DNA of 64,000 bases from Sphingobacterium deserti (GCF_000757725.1 NZ_JJMU01000014.1:1-64000), one strand, 5' to 3'; counted from the stretch's first letter, positions 33,970 through 43,109 are shown. Notes: generated by a model not told the origin, from the sequence alone. A program made the numbers and translations.

Positions 33970-34977
33970 CTAGTTTTTGAGTTCTAGTTTAGATTCAAAA
34001 ACAACCGCTTCGGGCTTCATATCCTCGGTGCTTCCAATTTGTGCGAAAAGCATTTCTGCAGCGCGCCTTGCCTGGCGATCAGGATACTGTTCGATACTAC
34101 CCATCGGCGGATTCTCCATATATTTCCAAAGGGGATAATTCGCATAGCTAATAAAAAAAATATCCCGCTTCTGCACAAGCCCCTTTTGCCGGGCATACTT
34201 AATCACATCTAATGTTACAAAATCATTGAATGATACGATCGCCGAAGGACGATCCGAGAGCAGCAACAGCTTTTCCATCGCCTCTATATTTCCAGCTTCT
34301 GTCAAATCGGTATTCACGACATACTTCTCATCGAATGCTATATCTTCTTTTAAAAGCGCTTGTTTATAAGCATCTGCACGTTCTTGCGAAGCTAGCAGGT
34401 TTTCAGGACCGTTTATTAATGCAATGTTTTTATGCCCTATCGAAGCGAAAGATTGAATAGCCTCCCGCATGCCGGATGACAAGTCACTATATACTTTATT
34501 CACCCCTTCTATCTTAGGCACGCAGTCAAAAAATACGATAGGCACTTCTGATTCCTTAAGCATATCCACAAAGCTTAAATCTTCTGTATTCTTGCCTAAT
34601 GACATCAGTATTCCATCCACACGATGCTTTTTGAACGTGTGTATAATCTGCAACTCTCTCTCCGCATCATCGTGAGATTGCCCCATCAATACGGTGTAGT
34701 TTTGCTCGCCCGCTACATTTTCAATTTCACTAATGGCAGAGGAAAAAAAGGGTTCAGACAAACTAGGCAAAATAACACCGATGGTAAATGTTCGCCGTTG
34801 TTTGAAAAAAATGGCTGTTTGGTTAGGCTCATAGTGCAGCTCTTGTGCCATGTTTTTTACGCGCATGGTTGTTACCAAGCCAATACTTGGGTGGTCATTT
34901 AAGGCCCGCGAAACTGTCGATGCTGAAATCTTCAGCTTGCGTGCGATTTCTTTTATCGTGGCAGGCTTCTTTTTCAT
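33970..34977 (-). CDS. LacI family transcriptional regulator
   Basis: 335 residues. N-terminal helix-turn-helix TIKEIARKLKISASTVSRALN (about residues 7-27), hinge helix, then a periplasmic-binding-protein-like effector domain beginning FTIGVILPSLSEPFFS. Proteins of this type usually repress sugar-use genes and respond to a sugar. No sugar transporter or glycosidase gene is adjacent, so target and ligand are unknown; the rhamnosidase 27 kb away is not evidence of a link. Monocistronic. Confidence 0.92.
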   Translation of the reverse strand: MKKKPATIKEIARKLKISASTVSRALNDHPSIGLVTTMRVKNMAQELHYEPNQTAIFFKQRRTFTIGVILPSLSEPFFSSAISEIENVAGEQNYTVLMGQSHDDAERELQIIHTFKKHRVDGILMSLGKNTEDLSFVDMLKESEVPIVFFDCVPKIEGVNKVYSDLSSGMREAIQSFASIGHKNIALINGPENLLASQERADAYKQALLKEDIAFDEKYVVNTDLTEAGNIEAMEKLLLLSDRPSAIVSFNDFVTLDVIKYARQKGLVQKRDIFFISYANYPLWKYMENPPMGSIEQYPDRQARRAAEMLFAQIGSTEDMKPEAVVFESKLELKN

Positions 34978-35092
34978 ATACTATTGGCTATTGTGATAAG
35001 TAAAGATTTTCACATTCCGCCCTATTTAATAACGGAAATCTAAACTTAGTGTTTTTTTACAAATTTGAAGCCAATATTTCGTATATATTTCT

Positions 35093-35653
35093 TTAGTCCA
35101 TCACGATTTGCTTTCCAAAATCGTTGACTATAAGAATATCATGAGGTGAAACTTGGTAATCCTGTGCAATGAACCCTACGGGATCAAGTTTTCTAAAACT
35201 CAGCTCTTTTATGAAGTATACTTTGAGCAACGGAAGATATTCTCCCAACTCTTGCCAGTCGATGTGTTTTAATTTATTGAGCTGTTCTACAGGATTTCCA
35301 TCGGTAAGTATGCCGACGCCCTTCCCGGCGGCAAAGAGAGACAGCATGATGGATTTTGTTTCCTCCCTTAAAAAAAGTTTAAGGGGTAAATGGGCGTTGG
35401 TACGCAAGCGTTCAAAATTCTCCAAATAACTATTTTCAAGCTGGAAGTGCTCTAACGCGGCTGGGATAACAGCTTCCTCTCCCCTGCTCTCAAAAGCAGC
35501 TGTCAAATACTTGAGCAATTCTTTACTGCATTCCCGCCCTTCTGTGTATTCCACGAAATTGGCAAACAAATAGTAAACTTGTAATAAGTAATCGCGCTTA
35601 GGTATCAGTATATCGTCTATCTCGAACATATAGACGGATCTATCTAACTTCAT
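35093..35653 (-). CDS. Degenerate HAD-superfamily protein
   Basis: 186 residues. Motif I aligns as FEIDDIL (residues 10-16), so the nucleophilic Asp is Glu11 while the acid Asp13 remains. Motif II GILTDGNP, the Lys in FRKLDP and motif IV IVNDFG are recognisable, but the protein stops only about 10 residues after motif IV. A phosphatase needs the motif I Asp, so it is probably catalytically dead or altered. It is the third gene of a lolD operon, 10 nt after the pre-ATP-grasp-like gene, with which it may form a pair. Confidence 0.72.
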   Translation of the reverse strand: MKLDRSVYMFEIDDILIPKRDYLLQVYYLFANFVEYTEGRECSKELLKYLTAAFESRGEEAVIPAALEHFQLENSYLENFERLRTNAHLPLKLFLREETKSIMLSLFAAGKGVGILTDGNPVEQLNKLKHIDWQELGEYLPLLKVYFIKELSFRKLDPVGFIAQDYQVSPHDILIVNDFGKQIVMD

Positions 35654-35663
35654 ATCTTATGCT

Positions 35664-36131
35664 TTACACCAGACAGAGTGCGGGCTCTTCACCATCATCC
35701 GCCAAAACAAATACGCCGGAAAATGTCACGTCAAGCAATTCTTCAGCGGTTAATATATTTCTGCCCTGTTCTACGATATGCACGGGCAGGGAAGACGCGG
35801 GATTCTCCAAAATATAATGCTCCTCCAAGTGTAAGGGCAGCAGAATCGTTATTCCATATTCTTCAAATAACACGCGTGTTTCGTTGATCGGTTGCAATTC
35901 GCCTTTTCCCAAAGGAAGCACACGCGTAAATCCTTCATCTAAACAAAGTTTTAGTAGTTCGTGAGCGAAAGTAGGATTCAACCCCGTTGGAATTTGCCGG
36001 TAATCTCCTTTTAATAATATAGTTGGAATTTGCTCACAACTCGCGTAATGACAAGCGAATTTTGATGATAAAATCTTCCCAAGTCGCTGCGCAAAAGGCC
36101 GTGTGCCATATGTAATTAATAATTTGTCCAT
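35664..36131 (-). CDS. Stand-alone domain resembling the pre-ATP-grasp fold
   Basis: 155 residues. The beginning LLITYGTRPFAQRLGKIL and the middle segment LPLGKGELQPINETRVLFEEY resemble the Rossmann-like N-terminal domain of CarB-like ATP-grasp enzymes, where the second segment is followed by the ATP-grasp domain. Here the frame stops soon after, so the ATP-grasp part is missing. ATP-grasp plus HAD gene pairs are common in Bacteroidota; this looks like a reduced version. Assignment is by eye and tentative. It starts 3 nt after the lolD stop. Confidence 0.5.
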   Translation of the reverse strand: MDKLLITYGTRPFAQRLGKILSSKFACHYASCEQIPTILLKGDYRQIPTGLNPTFAHELLKLCLDEGFTRVLPLGKGELQPINETRVLFEEYGITILLPLHLEEHYILENPASSLPVHIVEQGRNILTAEELLDVTFSGVFVLADDGEEPALCLV

Positions 36132-36134
36132 CTG

Positions 36135-36788
36135 CTAAAGTATTTGCCCATCACGCATGTGAATCGTTCTATCCGATATGTTGGCTAATTCTTCGTTATG
36201 CGTGACAATAATGAATGTTTGGTTTAGGGAGTCACGCAATTCGAAAAATAGCTTGTGTAAAGAAGCAGCATTTTCAGAATCCAGGTTACCCGATGGCTCG
36301 TCAGCCAAAATCAACGATGGATTATTCATTAATGCGCGAGCTACAGAAACACGTTGTTGCTCACCGCCAGACATTTCCGAAGGCTTATGTTCTGCTCTGT
36401 GCTTAACACCTAATCTATCAAGCAGTTCCATACCGCGTAGCTCGGATTGCTTTTTGTTTTTACCACTAATGAAGGCAGGTATACAAACATTTTCAAGAGC
36501 CGTAAATTCAGGTAATAAATGGTGAAATTGAAAAACAAAGCCGATATGCTCATTTCTAAATAAGCTCATCTTTTTTTGACTTAGTTCGCTTATATTAACA
36601 TCGTTTATGACCAATCGTCCACGATCAGGTTTATCGAGGGTACCGATGATGTGCAGCAAGGTACTTTTACCCGCCCCAGAAGCCCCAACGATAGACACAA
36701 TCTCTCCCTTCCCTACAGCAAGGTCTACACCGCGAAGGATGGGTAGCTGTCCAAACGATTTGTGTATTTGACTTGCCTTCAATATCAT
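36135..36788 (-). CDS. lolD: LolD-like ABC transporter ATP-binding protein
   Basis: 217 residues. Walker [10 protein letters not shown] (about 34-42), Q-loop [16 protein letters not shown] (the LolD form), signature [15 protein letters not shown], Walker [12 protein letters not shown] and switch His VTHNEE. LolD with LolC/E extracts lipoproteins from the inner membrane. No lolC/E gene is nearby. The upstream sequence has TACCTTCG 4 nt before the ATG, one base from the -7 consensus. It leads a three-gene minus-strand operon. Confidence 0.88.
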   Translation of the reverse strand: MILKASQIHKSFGQLPILRGVDLAVGKGEIVSIVGASGAGKSTLLHIIGTLDKPDRGRLVINDVNISELSQKKMSLFRNEHIGFVFQFHHLLPEFTALENVCIPAFISGKNKKQSELRGMELLDRLGVKHRAEHKPSEMSGGEQQRVSVARALMNNPSLILADEPSGNLDSENAASLHKLFFELRDSLNQTFIIVTHNEELANISDRTIHMRDGQIL

Positions 36789-36939
36789 ATTGCGAAGGTA
36801 AGCAAAAAGGCATAAATCTGTTAGAAGTTTTCCATGCGATTGCGAAGGCTAAAAATTCGCCTTCATTATATCGTTTTTTACCAAAGAATTACTTGCCCCT
36901 TCCATTTAAAAACCATATTTTTACCACAAATTTTTTAAG

Positions 36940-38133
36940 ATGAACATTCACGAATATCAAGCAAAAGAAATACTTAAAGGTTTTGGTGTAAGAGTTCAAG
37001 AAGGAATTCTTGCGGAAACTCCAGAGCAAGCTGTTCAAGCTGCACAAAAATTAAAACAAGATTTTAATTCAGACTGGGTGGTTGTAAAAGCACAGATTCA
37101 CGCTGGTGGCCGTGGTAAAGGCGGTGGTGTGAAGTTAGCAAAGAACCACGATGAAGTACAACAACGTGCAACTGACATCATCGGTATGCAGTTGGTTACT
37201 CCTCAAACTGGTGCAGAAGGAAAGAAAGTTCACAAAATTTTGGTTGCACAAGACGTTTACTACCCTGGCGAAAGCGAAATCAAAGAATTTTATGTTTCTG
37301 TATTGCTAGATCGTGCAAAGGGACGTAATATTATTATGTACTCTACAGAAGGTGGAATGGACATCGAAGAGGTAGCTGAAAAAACACCGCACTTAATCTT
37401 CAAAGAAGAGGTAGATCCTAAGGCCGGCTTACAAGGGTTCCAAGCGCGTAAGATTGCGTTCAACCTAGGCCTTTCTGGCCCAGCTCATAAAGAAATGGTA
37501 AAGTTTATCAGTGCGTTATACAAAGCTTACGATACCATTGATGCGTCATTGTTTGAAATTAATCCTGTATTGAAAACTTCTGATGATAAGATCTTAGCGG
37601 TTGATGCAAAAGTAAATTTCGATGAAAACGCATTGTACCGCCACGCTGATTATGCGGCTTTACGTGATGTTTTGGAAGAAGACCCTACAGAAGTTGAGGC
37701 AGGTGCATCTAACTTAAATTACGTAAAACTAGATGGTAACGTGGGATGTATGGTTAACGGTGCTGGTCTAGCAATGGCAACAATGGACATCATCAAAATC
37801 GCAGGTGGCGAACCGGCAAACTTCTTGGATGTGGGTGGTACAGCTAACGCTGAAACTGTTAAAGCAGGTTTCAACATCATTTTAAAAGATCCTAACGTGA
37901 AAGCGATCCTAATCAATATCTTCGGCGGTATCGTTCGTTGTGATCGCGTTGCGCAAGGTGTTATTGATGCATACAATGAAATTGGTGATATCCCTGTGCC
38001 AATCATTGTTCGTCTTCAAGGAACAAATGCTGCTGAAGCTAAAAAATTGATCGACGATTCAGGCTTAAAAGTATATTCAGCTATTTTATTAAAAGAAGCA
38101 GCTGAATTGGTTACTAAAGTATTAAAAGGATAA
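36940..38133 (+). CDS. sucC: Succinyl-CoA ligase (ADP-forming) beta subunit
   Basis: 397 residues, full length. ATP-grasp domain with KAQIHAGGRGKGGGVKLA (about 45-62) and the CoA-ligase domain with the NIFGGIVRCDRVAQG segment (about 325-339). It carries out the substrate-level phosphorylation step of the TCA cycle with SucD. sucD is not adjacent; a terminator follows directly, so the alpha subunit is encoded elsewhere. The preceding 36789-36939 stretch holds no clear promoter beyond an AT-rich segment. Confidence 0.97.
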   Translation: MNIHEYQAKEILKGFGVRVQEGILAETPEQAVQAAQKLKQDFNSDWVVVKAQIHAGGRGKGGGVKLAKNHDEVQQRATDIIGMQLVTPQTGAEGKKVHKILVAQDVYYPGESEIKEFYVSVLLDRAKGRNIIMYSTEGGMDIEEVAEKTPHLIFKEEVDPKAGLQGFQARKIAFNLGLSGPAHKEMVKFISALYKAYDTIDASLFEINPVLKTSDDKILAVDAKVNFDENALYRHADYAALRDVLEEDPTEVEAGASNLNYVKLDGNVGCMVNGAGLAMATMDIIKIAGGEPANFLDVGGTANAETVKAGFNIILKDPNVKAILINIFGGIVRCDRVAQGVIDAYNEIGDIPVPIIVRLQGTNAAEAKKLIDDSGLKVYSAILLKEAAELVTKVLKG

Positions 38134-38154
38134 TTTTCTTTTTTATATAATTCG

Positions 38155-38187
38155 AAAAGCCTTTGGGAATCTCCTAAAGGCTTTTTT
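38155..38187 (+). terminator. Terminator after sucC
   Basis: A 14-bp stem with one G-T wobble (38155-38168 with 38172-38185), 3-nt loop and T6. Confidence 0.88.
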
Positions 38188-38337
38188 ATTTTTTTAAGTA
38201 TTTAGGAAAGAGCCGAGGCTATGCAATTAGAGCATAAGAAAAATGGATTAAGGTATGTGCGCTAGGATATCGCTTCGCTCGATGGTGGACTTTGTTAACC
38301 TTCTTAACTTTATAGGCATATTTAAGAAATAATAAAC

Positions 38338-38345
38338 TATTTTTG
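38338..38345 (+). promoter_or_regulatory. -7 box TATTTTTG before asnS
   Basis: An exact TAnnTTTG match 44 nt before the start codon. The rest of 38188-38389 shows nothing I can name; no T-box-like structure was seen. Confidence 0.45.
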
Positions 38346-38389
38346 TAAGCTCAAATTCTACAGCATAAGACGCTCATTATTGTATACTC

Positions 38390-39835
38390 ATGGAACATAC
38401 ACGTATAAAACAACTGTTACAGTCAGAAGAAATTGGCAAGGAAGTTATTGTCAAAGGATGGGTCAGAACATTTCGCAATAATCAGTTTATTGCAATCAAT
38501 GACGGCTCAACTATCCACAATATACAAGCCGTAGTTGATTTCGAAAACACCGATGAGACGCTATTAAAAAGAGTAACGACTGGTGCGGCGCTTCGCGTGA
38601 AAGGAACGCTCGTAGCTTCACTTGGAAAAGGCCAACGTGTGGAAATCAAAGTAACGGAGCTTTCTATTTTAGGAGATTCTGATCCGGAAAAATTCCCATT
38701 ACAACCGAAAAAACACAGCCTGGAATTTTTACGGGAGATTGCACATTTACGTTTCCGTACGGGAACCTTTAATGCGATTTTTAAAGTACGTAACGCGCTG
38801 GCATTCGCGGTCAATAAGTTTTTCTACGACAGGGATTTCGTCTACATGCATACCCCGATAATTACGGGCTCAGACGCCGAGGGAGCTGGCGAAATGTTTC
38901 GCGTAACCACATTGGATTTAAGCAACCCGCCGAAAACGGAAACTGGCGAAATCGACTTTAAGGAGGATTTCTTTGGGAAGTCGACAAACCTTACTGTTTC
39001 AGGACAATTGGAAGGAGAATTGGCGGCAATGGCCTTCGGTAATATCTATACATTTGGACCGACCTTCCGCGCGGAGAATTCGAATACCACACGCCACTTG
39101 GCTGAATTTTGGATGATCGAACCGGAAATGGCTTTCTACGAGTTAGAGGACAATATGGATCTTGCAGAAGAACTTCTGAAATATGTCATTAACTATGCGC
39201 TGACGGCTTGTTCTGACGAAATTGAATTCTTGAGAAACCGCTTGCTTGAAGAAGAAAAATCGAAGCCACAGGCTGAACGCTCGGAATTGGACTTGGTAGA
39301 AAAATTACAATTCGTGGTACAAAATGAGTTTGAGCGCGTCACGTACACAGATGCCGTGGAGATCCTGAAGCGCAGCAAGCCAAATCAAAAGAAGCAATTT
39401 AAATACCTTATCGAAGAATGGGGAGCGGATTTGCAATCAGAACACGAACGCTATTTGGTGGAAAAACATTTCAAAAAGCCAGTCATTCTTACCGATTACC
39501 CGCGTGAAATCAAATCGTTTTACATGAAACAAAACGAACCAGATGCTTCCGGACGCCAAACCGTGCGTGCGATGGACATCCTATTCCCCGGTATCGGCGA
39601 AATGGTGGGCGGATCACAGCGTGAGGAAAACTTGGAAAAATTATTGACCCGTATGGCGGAAGTAGGTATTCCCGAGGAAGAAATGGATTGGTTTTTGGAC
39701 ACACGTCGATTCGGTTCCGCGCCCCACTCCGGCTTTGGTGTTGGATTTGAGCGCTTGGTGCTATTTGTTACCGGCATGACAAACATTAGGGATGTCATAC
39801 CGTTTCCGAGGACACCTAAAAACGCAGAGTTTTAA
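38390..39835 (+). CDS. asnS: Asparaginyl-tRNA synthetase
   Basis: 481 residues, class IIb synthetase. OB-fold anticodon domain (about 1-110, starting [13 protein letters not shown]), motif 2 in [21 protein letters not shown] (about 224-244) and motif 3 in [16 protein letters not shown] (near 450). The AsnRS-type [10 protein letters not shown] and an inserted block near 290-315 are normal for bacterial AsnRS. It charges tRNA-Asn directly. Monocistronic with promoter and terminator. Confidence 0.96.
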   Translation: MEHTRIKQLLQSEEIGKEVIVKGWVRTFRNNQFIAINDGSTIHNIQAVVDFENTDETLLKRVTTGAALRVKGTLVASLGKGQRVEIKVTELSILGDSDPEKFPLQPKKHSLEFLREIAHLRFRTGTFNAIFKVRNALAFAVNKFFYDRDFVYMHTPIITGSDAEGAGEMFRVTTLDLSNPPKTETGEIDFKEDFFGKSTNLTVSGQLEGELAAMAFGNIYTFGPTFRAENSNTTRHLAEFWMIEPEMAFYELEDNMDLAEELLKYVINYALTACSDEIEFLRNRLLEEEKSKPQAERSELDLVEKLQFVVQNEFERVTYTDAVEILKRSKPNQKKQFKYLIEEWGADLQSEHERYLVEKHFKKPVILTDYPREIKSFYMKQNEPDASGRQTVRAMDILFPGIGEMVGGSQREENLEKLLTRMAEVGIPEEEMDWFLDTRRFGSAPHSGFGVGFERLVLFVTGMTNIRDVIPFPRTPKNAEF

Positions 39836-39848
39836 GCAATACATACTG

Positions 39849-39875
39849 CCGCCGAACATTTTTAACGTTCGGCGG
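39849..39875 (+). terminator. Terminator after asnS
   Basis: A 9-bp GC-rich stem (39849-39857 with 39867-39875), 9-nt loop, followed by TTCTATTTT. Confidence 0.82.
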
Positions 39876-39953
39876 TTCTATTTTACAGGAGTACTTGTTA
39901 TGAAAATGAAGACAGTGAGCTGTCGATAAGCAGATTAACAAAAAAGAAGCAAG

Positions 39954-40574
39954 ATGTTACTAAAGATATACGAAGACAATCCCAATCCCAAGGCTATCCA
40001 ACAGGCCGTGGATGTTTTGAAAAAGGGTGGTGTAATTATTTATCCTACGGATACTGTTTATGGTATAGGCTGTGATATCACCAATCATAAGGCTATCGAA
40101 CGCGTCTGCCAGATACGCGGACTGAAGCCCGATAAATCAAACTTGTCTTTCATCTGTTATGACCTTACCGATATCTCGAATTATACGAAACCTTTCGATA
40201 CCGCCGTTTTCCGTGTATTAAAAAAAGCATTGCCCGGGCCATTCACCTTTATCTTCAATGCAAGTGGGCAGGTACCAAAACTATTAAGTTCGAAAAAGAA
40301 AACTGTCGGAATTCGGGTGCCGGATAATAACGTTGTACGTGAAATTGTGAAGGAATTGGGAAATCCCATCGTCTCCTCATCCATTCACGACGAAGACGAA
40401 ATCATTGAATACTCGACAGATCCAGAATTGATCTATGAAAAATATCAAGACCTCGTTGACATTGTTGTTGATGGCGGTTATGGTGGAAACGTAGCTTCTA
40501 CCGTTGTCGATCTTACATCTGGTGAATTTGAAATTGTTCGCGAAGGTAAAGGAGATCTCGAAGAATACTTATAA
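39954..40574 (+). CDS. YciO/Sua5-type threonylcarbamoyl-AMP synthase family protein
   Basis: 206 residues with the YrdC fold: GGVIIYPTDTVYGIGCD (about 25-41), the IRGLKPDKS segment typical of the YciO branch, and TVGIRVPDN. TsaC/Sua5 makes threonylcarbamoyl-AMP for t6A in tRNA. YciO has been reported as a weaker or different enzyme, so assigning t6A synthesis is not certain. There is no C-terminal Sua5 domain. Its last 6 nt overlap the stop of the convergent SRPBCC gene. Confidence 0.87.
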   Translation: MLLKIYEDNPNPKAIQQAVDVLKKGGVIIYPTDTVYGIGCDITNHKAIERVCQIRGLKPDKSNLSFICYDLTDISNYTKPFDTAVFRVLKKALPGPFTFIFNASGQVPKLLSSKKKTVGIRVPDNNVVREIVKELGNPIVSSSIHDEDEIIEYSTDPELIYEKYQDLVDIVVDGGYGGNVASTVVDLTSGEFEIVREGKGDLEEYL

Positions 40575-41024
40575 ACCGGTATTTTTCCGATCCTCTACCC
40601 GCTTCTTCAAAGCAATATTAAATGCTTCAAAACCTTCCCTTGTAGGCCCCAAAATCATTTTCTTCAAGAACGGAACCAATATCCCATTAAAATTTTCTCC
40701 TTGGATAAATTGCGTTGTACCATCAGCGTTGGGCTTGAGTATAAAATAGTGCTCACCATCGAAAATACCCGGAAGAAACACCCGGCCTAACCAACGCAGT
40801 TCTTTACCAGCAGACAATCGAAGTACTTTGGGATGCATGGTCATTTTCTTCCCATCTGGTTGGTGCAGCAAAACCGCCACTTTTTTACCTACCTCCGGCG
40901 CGGATGCTATGAAATGAAGCGTCGGACTCCAATCACTATAAGCCTTAAAATCCGAAAACACGGCCCATACGTCCACCATTGTTGCATTTATTGTAATCTC
41001 TAATTCTATGTCAATCTTTCCCAT
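40569..41024 (-). CDS. SRPBCC (START-like) domain protein
   Basis: 151 residues from the ATG at 41024; a longer frame to 41072 crosses the promoter box. It is one helix-grip domain: DIELEITINATMVDVWAVF, the DWSPTLHF strand and a long C-terminal helix (about 120-140). Such proteins bind hydrophobic ligands; the ligand here is unknown. Its stop overlaps the YciO-like stop tail-to-tail. The upstream Crp gene is on the same strand, 54 nt away. Confidence 0.82.
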   Translation of the reverse strand: MGKIDIELEITINATMVDVWAVFSDFKAYSDWSPTLHFIASAPEVGKKVAVLLHQPDGKKMTMHPKVLRLSAGKELRWLGRVFLPGIFDGEHYFILKPNADGTTQFIQGENFNGILVPFLKKMILGPTREGFEAFNIALKKRVEDRKNTGL

Positions 41025-41028
41025 AGCA

Positions 41029-41036
41029 CAAAAGTA
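41029..41036 (-). promoter_or_regulatory. -7 box TACTTTTG before the SRPBCC gene
   Basis: An exact TAnnTTTG match ending 4 nt before the ATG; -33 partner unclear. Predicts a leaderless transcript. Confidence 0.45.
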
Positions 41037-41078
41037 GCGGATCAGAACTGCCTTCCGCTTGACAAAAATCAAGAAAAT

Positions 41079-41636
41079 TTATCTTGCTCGAATCCGACTT
41101 AAGGTTTCTGGACTCATGCCCAACACTGAGGCGATGTATTGCAAAGGAACCTGATTAAAATGATGAGGAAAAAGTTTGAAATACTGCGCATAACGTTCTT
41201 CAGCCGATAAGGAAATGAAATCAAAAATGCGACTTTCCATCATGGCAAAACACTTTGCTACAAATCGCTTCTCTAACATATTCCATTCCGGCAAGTCCTT
41301 CTCAAAGTGAATGTAATCGTCATAGGAGAGCGTCCAAAGCGTAGTTTCCGATAACGCACAGATATTCCAGCGTGCAGGCTGCTGAAATAAAAAGGAAGAA
41401 ACATCCGTGAGGAAGTATCCGGCATTTCCAATCCATTGCGTGACTTCTTTTTTTTCAGTTTCCGCGAAGACACGAACTAAGCCAGACGCTATAAAGCTGA
41501 ATTTGCTGCATCGCTCTCCTGTCCGAAGGAAGTATGAGTTTTTGGGAAGAGATTCGTGAACAAACTTGCTATTGAATTTTTGCGCGTCGGTTTCTGCTAT
41601 ATTAAATGTTTCACAAAAGACACGAGCGATATCCAT
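41079..41636 (-). CDS. Crp/Fnr family transcriptional regulator
   Basis: 185 residues. A cyclic-nucleotide-binding-like beta roll (about 25-110: SYFLRTGERCSKFSFIASGLVR), a dimer helix, and a C-terminal helix-turn-helix QYIASVLGMSPETLSRIRAR. It ends directly after the recognition helix, shorter than Crp itself but usual for this Bacteroidota subgroup. The Arg-Ser of the cAMP pocket is not evident, so the ligand is unknown. It starts 2 nt after dciA and may share the recF transcript, possibly with additional control. Confidence 0.87.
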   Translation of the reverse strand: MDIARVFCETFNIAETDAQKFNSKFVHESLPKNSYFLRTGERCSKFSFIASGLVRVFAETEKKEVTQWIGNAGYFLTDVSSFLFQQPARWNICALSETTLWTLSYDDYIHFEKDLPEWNMLEKRFVAKCFAMMESRIFDFISLSAEERYAQYFKLFPHHFNQVPLQYIASVLGMSPETLSRIRAR

Positions 41637-41638
41637 AA

Positions 41639-41953
41639 TTACAGAATAATAAACTCTTCTACCACCACATGCCCGACGTATTCGTTTACACGTCCAATAA
41701 TCTGTCGACGCATCATAGCAAGTTCATTTTTAATAACCGCAGATTCCACCCGCACAAAGAGCTTCTTATCATGGATATAAATCTTCTGCGTACGATTGGC
41801 TATGGCGCTACCGATTATTTTAGGCCAGGCAGTAACAATAGAGGATTCATCAAATTTGGAGCGTAGCCGATAGACTTCTATCCATTTTTCAACGGCTTCC
41901 TTAATCCCCACATCGTCCTTCGTAGGGATCTCATCAAATTTTTTTTTATACAT
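41639..41953 (-). CDS. dciA: DciA family protein (DUF721)
   Basis: 104 residues, with the DUF721 core: WPKIIGSAIANRTQKIYIHD followed by LFVRVESAVIKNELAMMR. DciA interacts with the replicative helicase DnaB and aids its loading in bacteria without DnaC/DnaI. The start overlaps the recF stop by 8 nt, giving coupled expression with a DNA replication/repair protein. The recF-dciA order is common in this phylum. Confidence 0.85.
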   Translation of the reverse strand: MYKKKFDEIPTKDDVGIKEAVEKWIEVYRLRSKFDESSIVTAWPKIIGSAIANRTQKIYIHDKKLFVRVESAVIKNELAMMRRQIIGRVNEYVGHVVVEEFIIL

Positions 41954-43049
41954 CTACCGTACCTCCTTTGACTTCAAAAATACGAATTGGCTTTCCTATT
42001 TCCTCAAAAATATGTCTTATTCTTTCGCCGTCAGTATCAGTAAGGAAAATTTGGCCAAACTCGTCGTCAGATACCAGTTTCATCAGTTTACGTGTGCGAT
42101 GCGCGTCTAATTTATCAAAAATATCATCGAGTAAAAGCAAAGGCTTGTAGCTTTTGCAGCTGCGCAAAAAACTATACTGCGCAAGTTTTAAAGCGATTAA
42201 AAATGATTTTTGCTGCCCTTGTGAACCAAACTTCTTAAGCAACATGCCATCATGTATCGTGAATAAAAGATCATCTTTATGGATTCCCTGCGTCGTACGC
42301 TCCAGGACACGATCTTTTTCCAATGATGTTTTTAATAAGCTTTCAAAACCATCCCGCATAAGCGGCGAATCGTAGACCAAAGAAACGGTCTCCGCCCCTT
42401 CTGCAAGAAATGCATAATAACGTTCAAATTCTGGCAAGAATGCTTCCATGAAGCGTTTCCTACGTATAAAAATACGTTCCCCTACATCAGCTAGCTGTAA
42501 ATTTAGAACTTCTAGCAAACCGATATCAAACACTCCTCTTTCCTTGATTTGTTTCAATAGGGTATTTCGCTGCAGTAAAATTTTATTGTATTGAATCAAG
42601 ATATCCAAATAATGGTTATCCGTTTGCGAGATCACATTGTCCATAAATTTACGCCGCTCTTCACTTCCTTCCGTTACAATATTTGTATCACTAGGCGAAA
42701 TCATTACCAATGGAAATTGACCAATATGGTCAGCAAGCCTTTGGTAATCTTTCTTATTTTTCTTGAATTGCTTTTTTTGATTTCTTTTCAGGCTACAAGA
42801 GATCGTATCCGCAGTAAACTCTTTATCAAATTCGCCCTGTACCATAAACCAATCTTCTCCTTTTTTGATATGCTGCGTGTCGATAGGATTAAAATATGAT
42901 TTGCAGAGCGCCAGATAGTGAATGGCGTCAAGCAAATTTGTTTTACCTGCACCATTGGTGCCGGCAAAAGCATTCGCTTGCGGCAAAAACTCTAAAGATG
43001 ATTCTGTGTAATTTTTAAAATTTAAAACGGAAAGGTGTTTTAGCCACAT
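41946..43049 (-). CDS. recF: DNA replication and repair protein RecF
   Basis: 367 residues. Walker A GTNGAGKTN (about residues 30-38), ABC-type signature SQGQQKSFLIALKLAQ (about 272-287) and Walker B LLLLDDIFDKLDAHR (about 300). It loads RecA at gapped DNA with RecO and RecR. It leads the recF-dciA-crp run. Neither dnaA nor dnaN is adjacent, so this is not the classical origin-linked recF locus. Confidence 0.95.
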   Translation of the reverse strand: MWLKHLSVLNFKNYTESSLEFLPQANAFAGTNGAGKTNLLDAIHYLALCKSYFNPIDTQHIKKGEDWFMVQGEFDKEFTADTISCSLKRNQKKQFKKNKKDYQRLADHIGQFPLVMISPSDTNIVTEGSEERRKFMDNVISQTDNHYLDILIQYNKILLQRNTLLKQIKERGVFDIGLLEVLNLQLADVGERIFIRRKRFMEAFLPEFERYYAFLAEGAETVSLVYDSPLMRDGFESLLKTSLEKDRVLERTTQGIHKDDLLFTIHDGMLLKKFGSQGQQKSFLIALKLAQYSFLRSCKSYKPLLLLDDIFDKLDAHRTRKLMKLVSDDEFGQIFLTDTDGERIRHIFEEIGKPIRIFEVKGGTVDV

Positions 43050-43066
43050 GTAGAATAAGGGAAAAT

Positions 43067-43097
43067 CAAAAGTAACTATTAAAAATAAAGGGGCAAA
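43067..43097 (-). promoter_or_regulatory. Promoter of recF
   Basis: On the minus strand, TTTG (43094-43097), a 19-nt spacer and TACTTTTG (43067-43074), 17 nt before the ATG. The -33 element lies inside the terminator hairpin of the upstream gene. Confidence 0.6.
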
Positions 43098-43109
43098 AAT
43101 CTTTGCCCC
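43090..43109 (-). terminator. Terminator after the DUF4834 gene
   Basis: An 8-bp stem (43090-43097 with 43102-43109) with a 4-nt loop, then TTTATTTTT on the minus strand. Confidence 0.75.

Noticed and set aside
33776-33973. 65-residue plus-strand ORF between lpd 2 and lacI
   Set aside because: Its first part is the right arm of a long hairpin, and no motif or promoter supports it.
41946-43049. Replication origin near recF
   Set aside because: dnaA and dnaN are absent, and no cluster of DnaA-box-like sequences was seen around recF.
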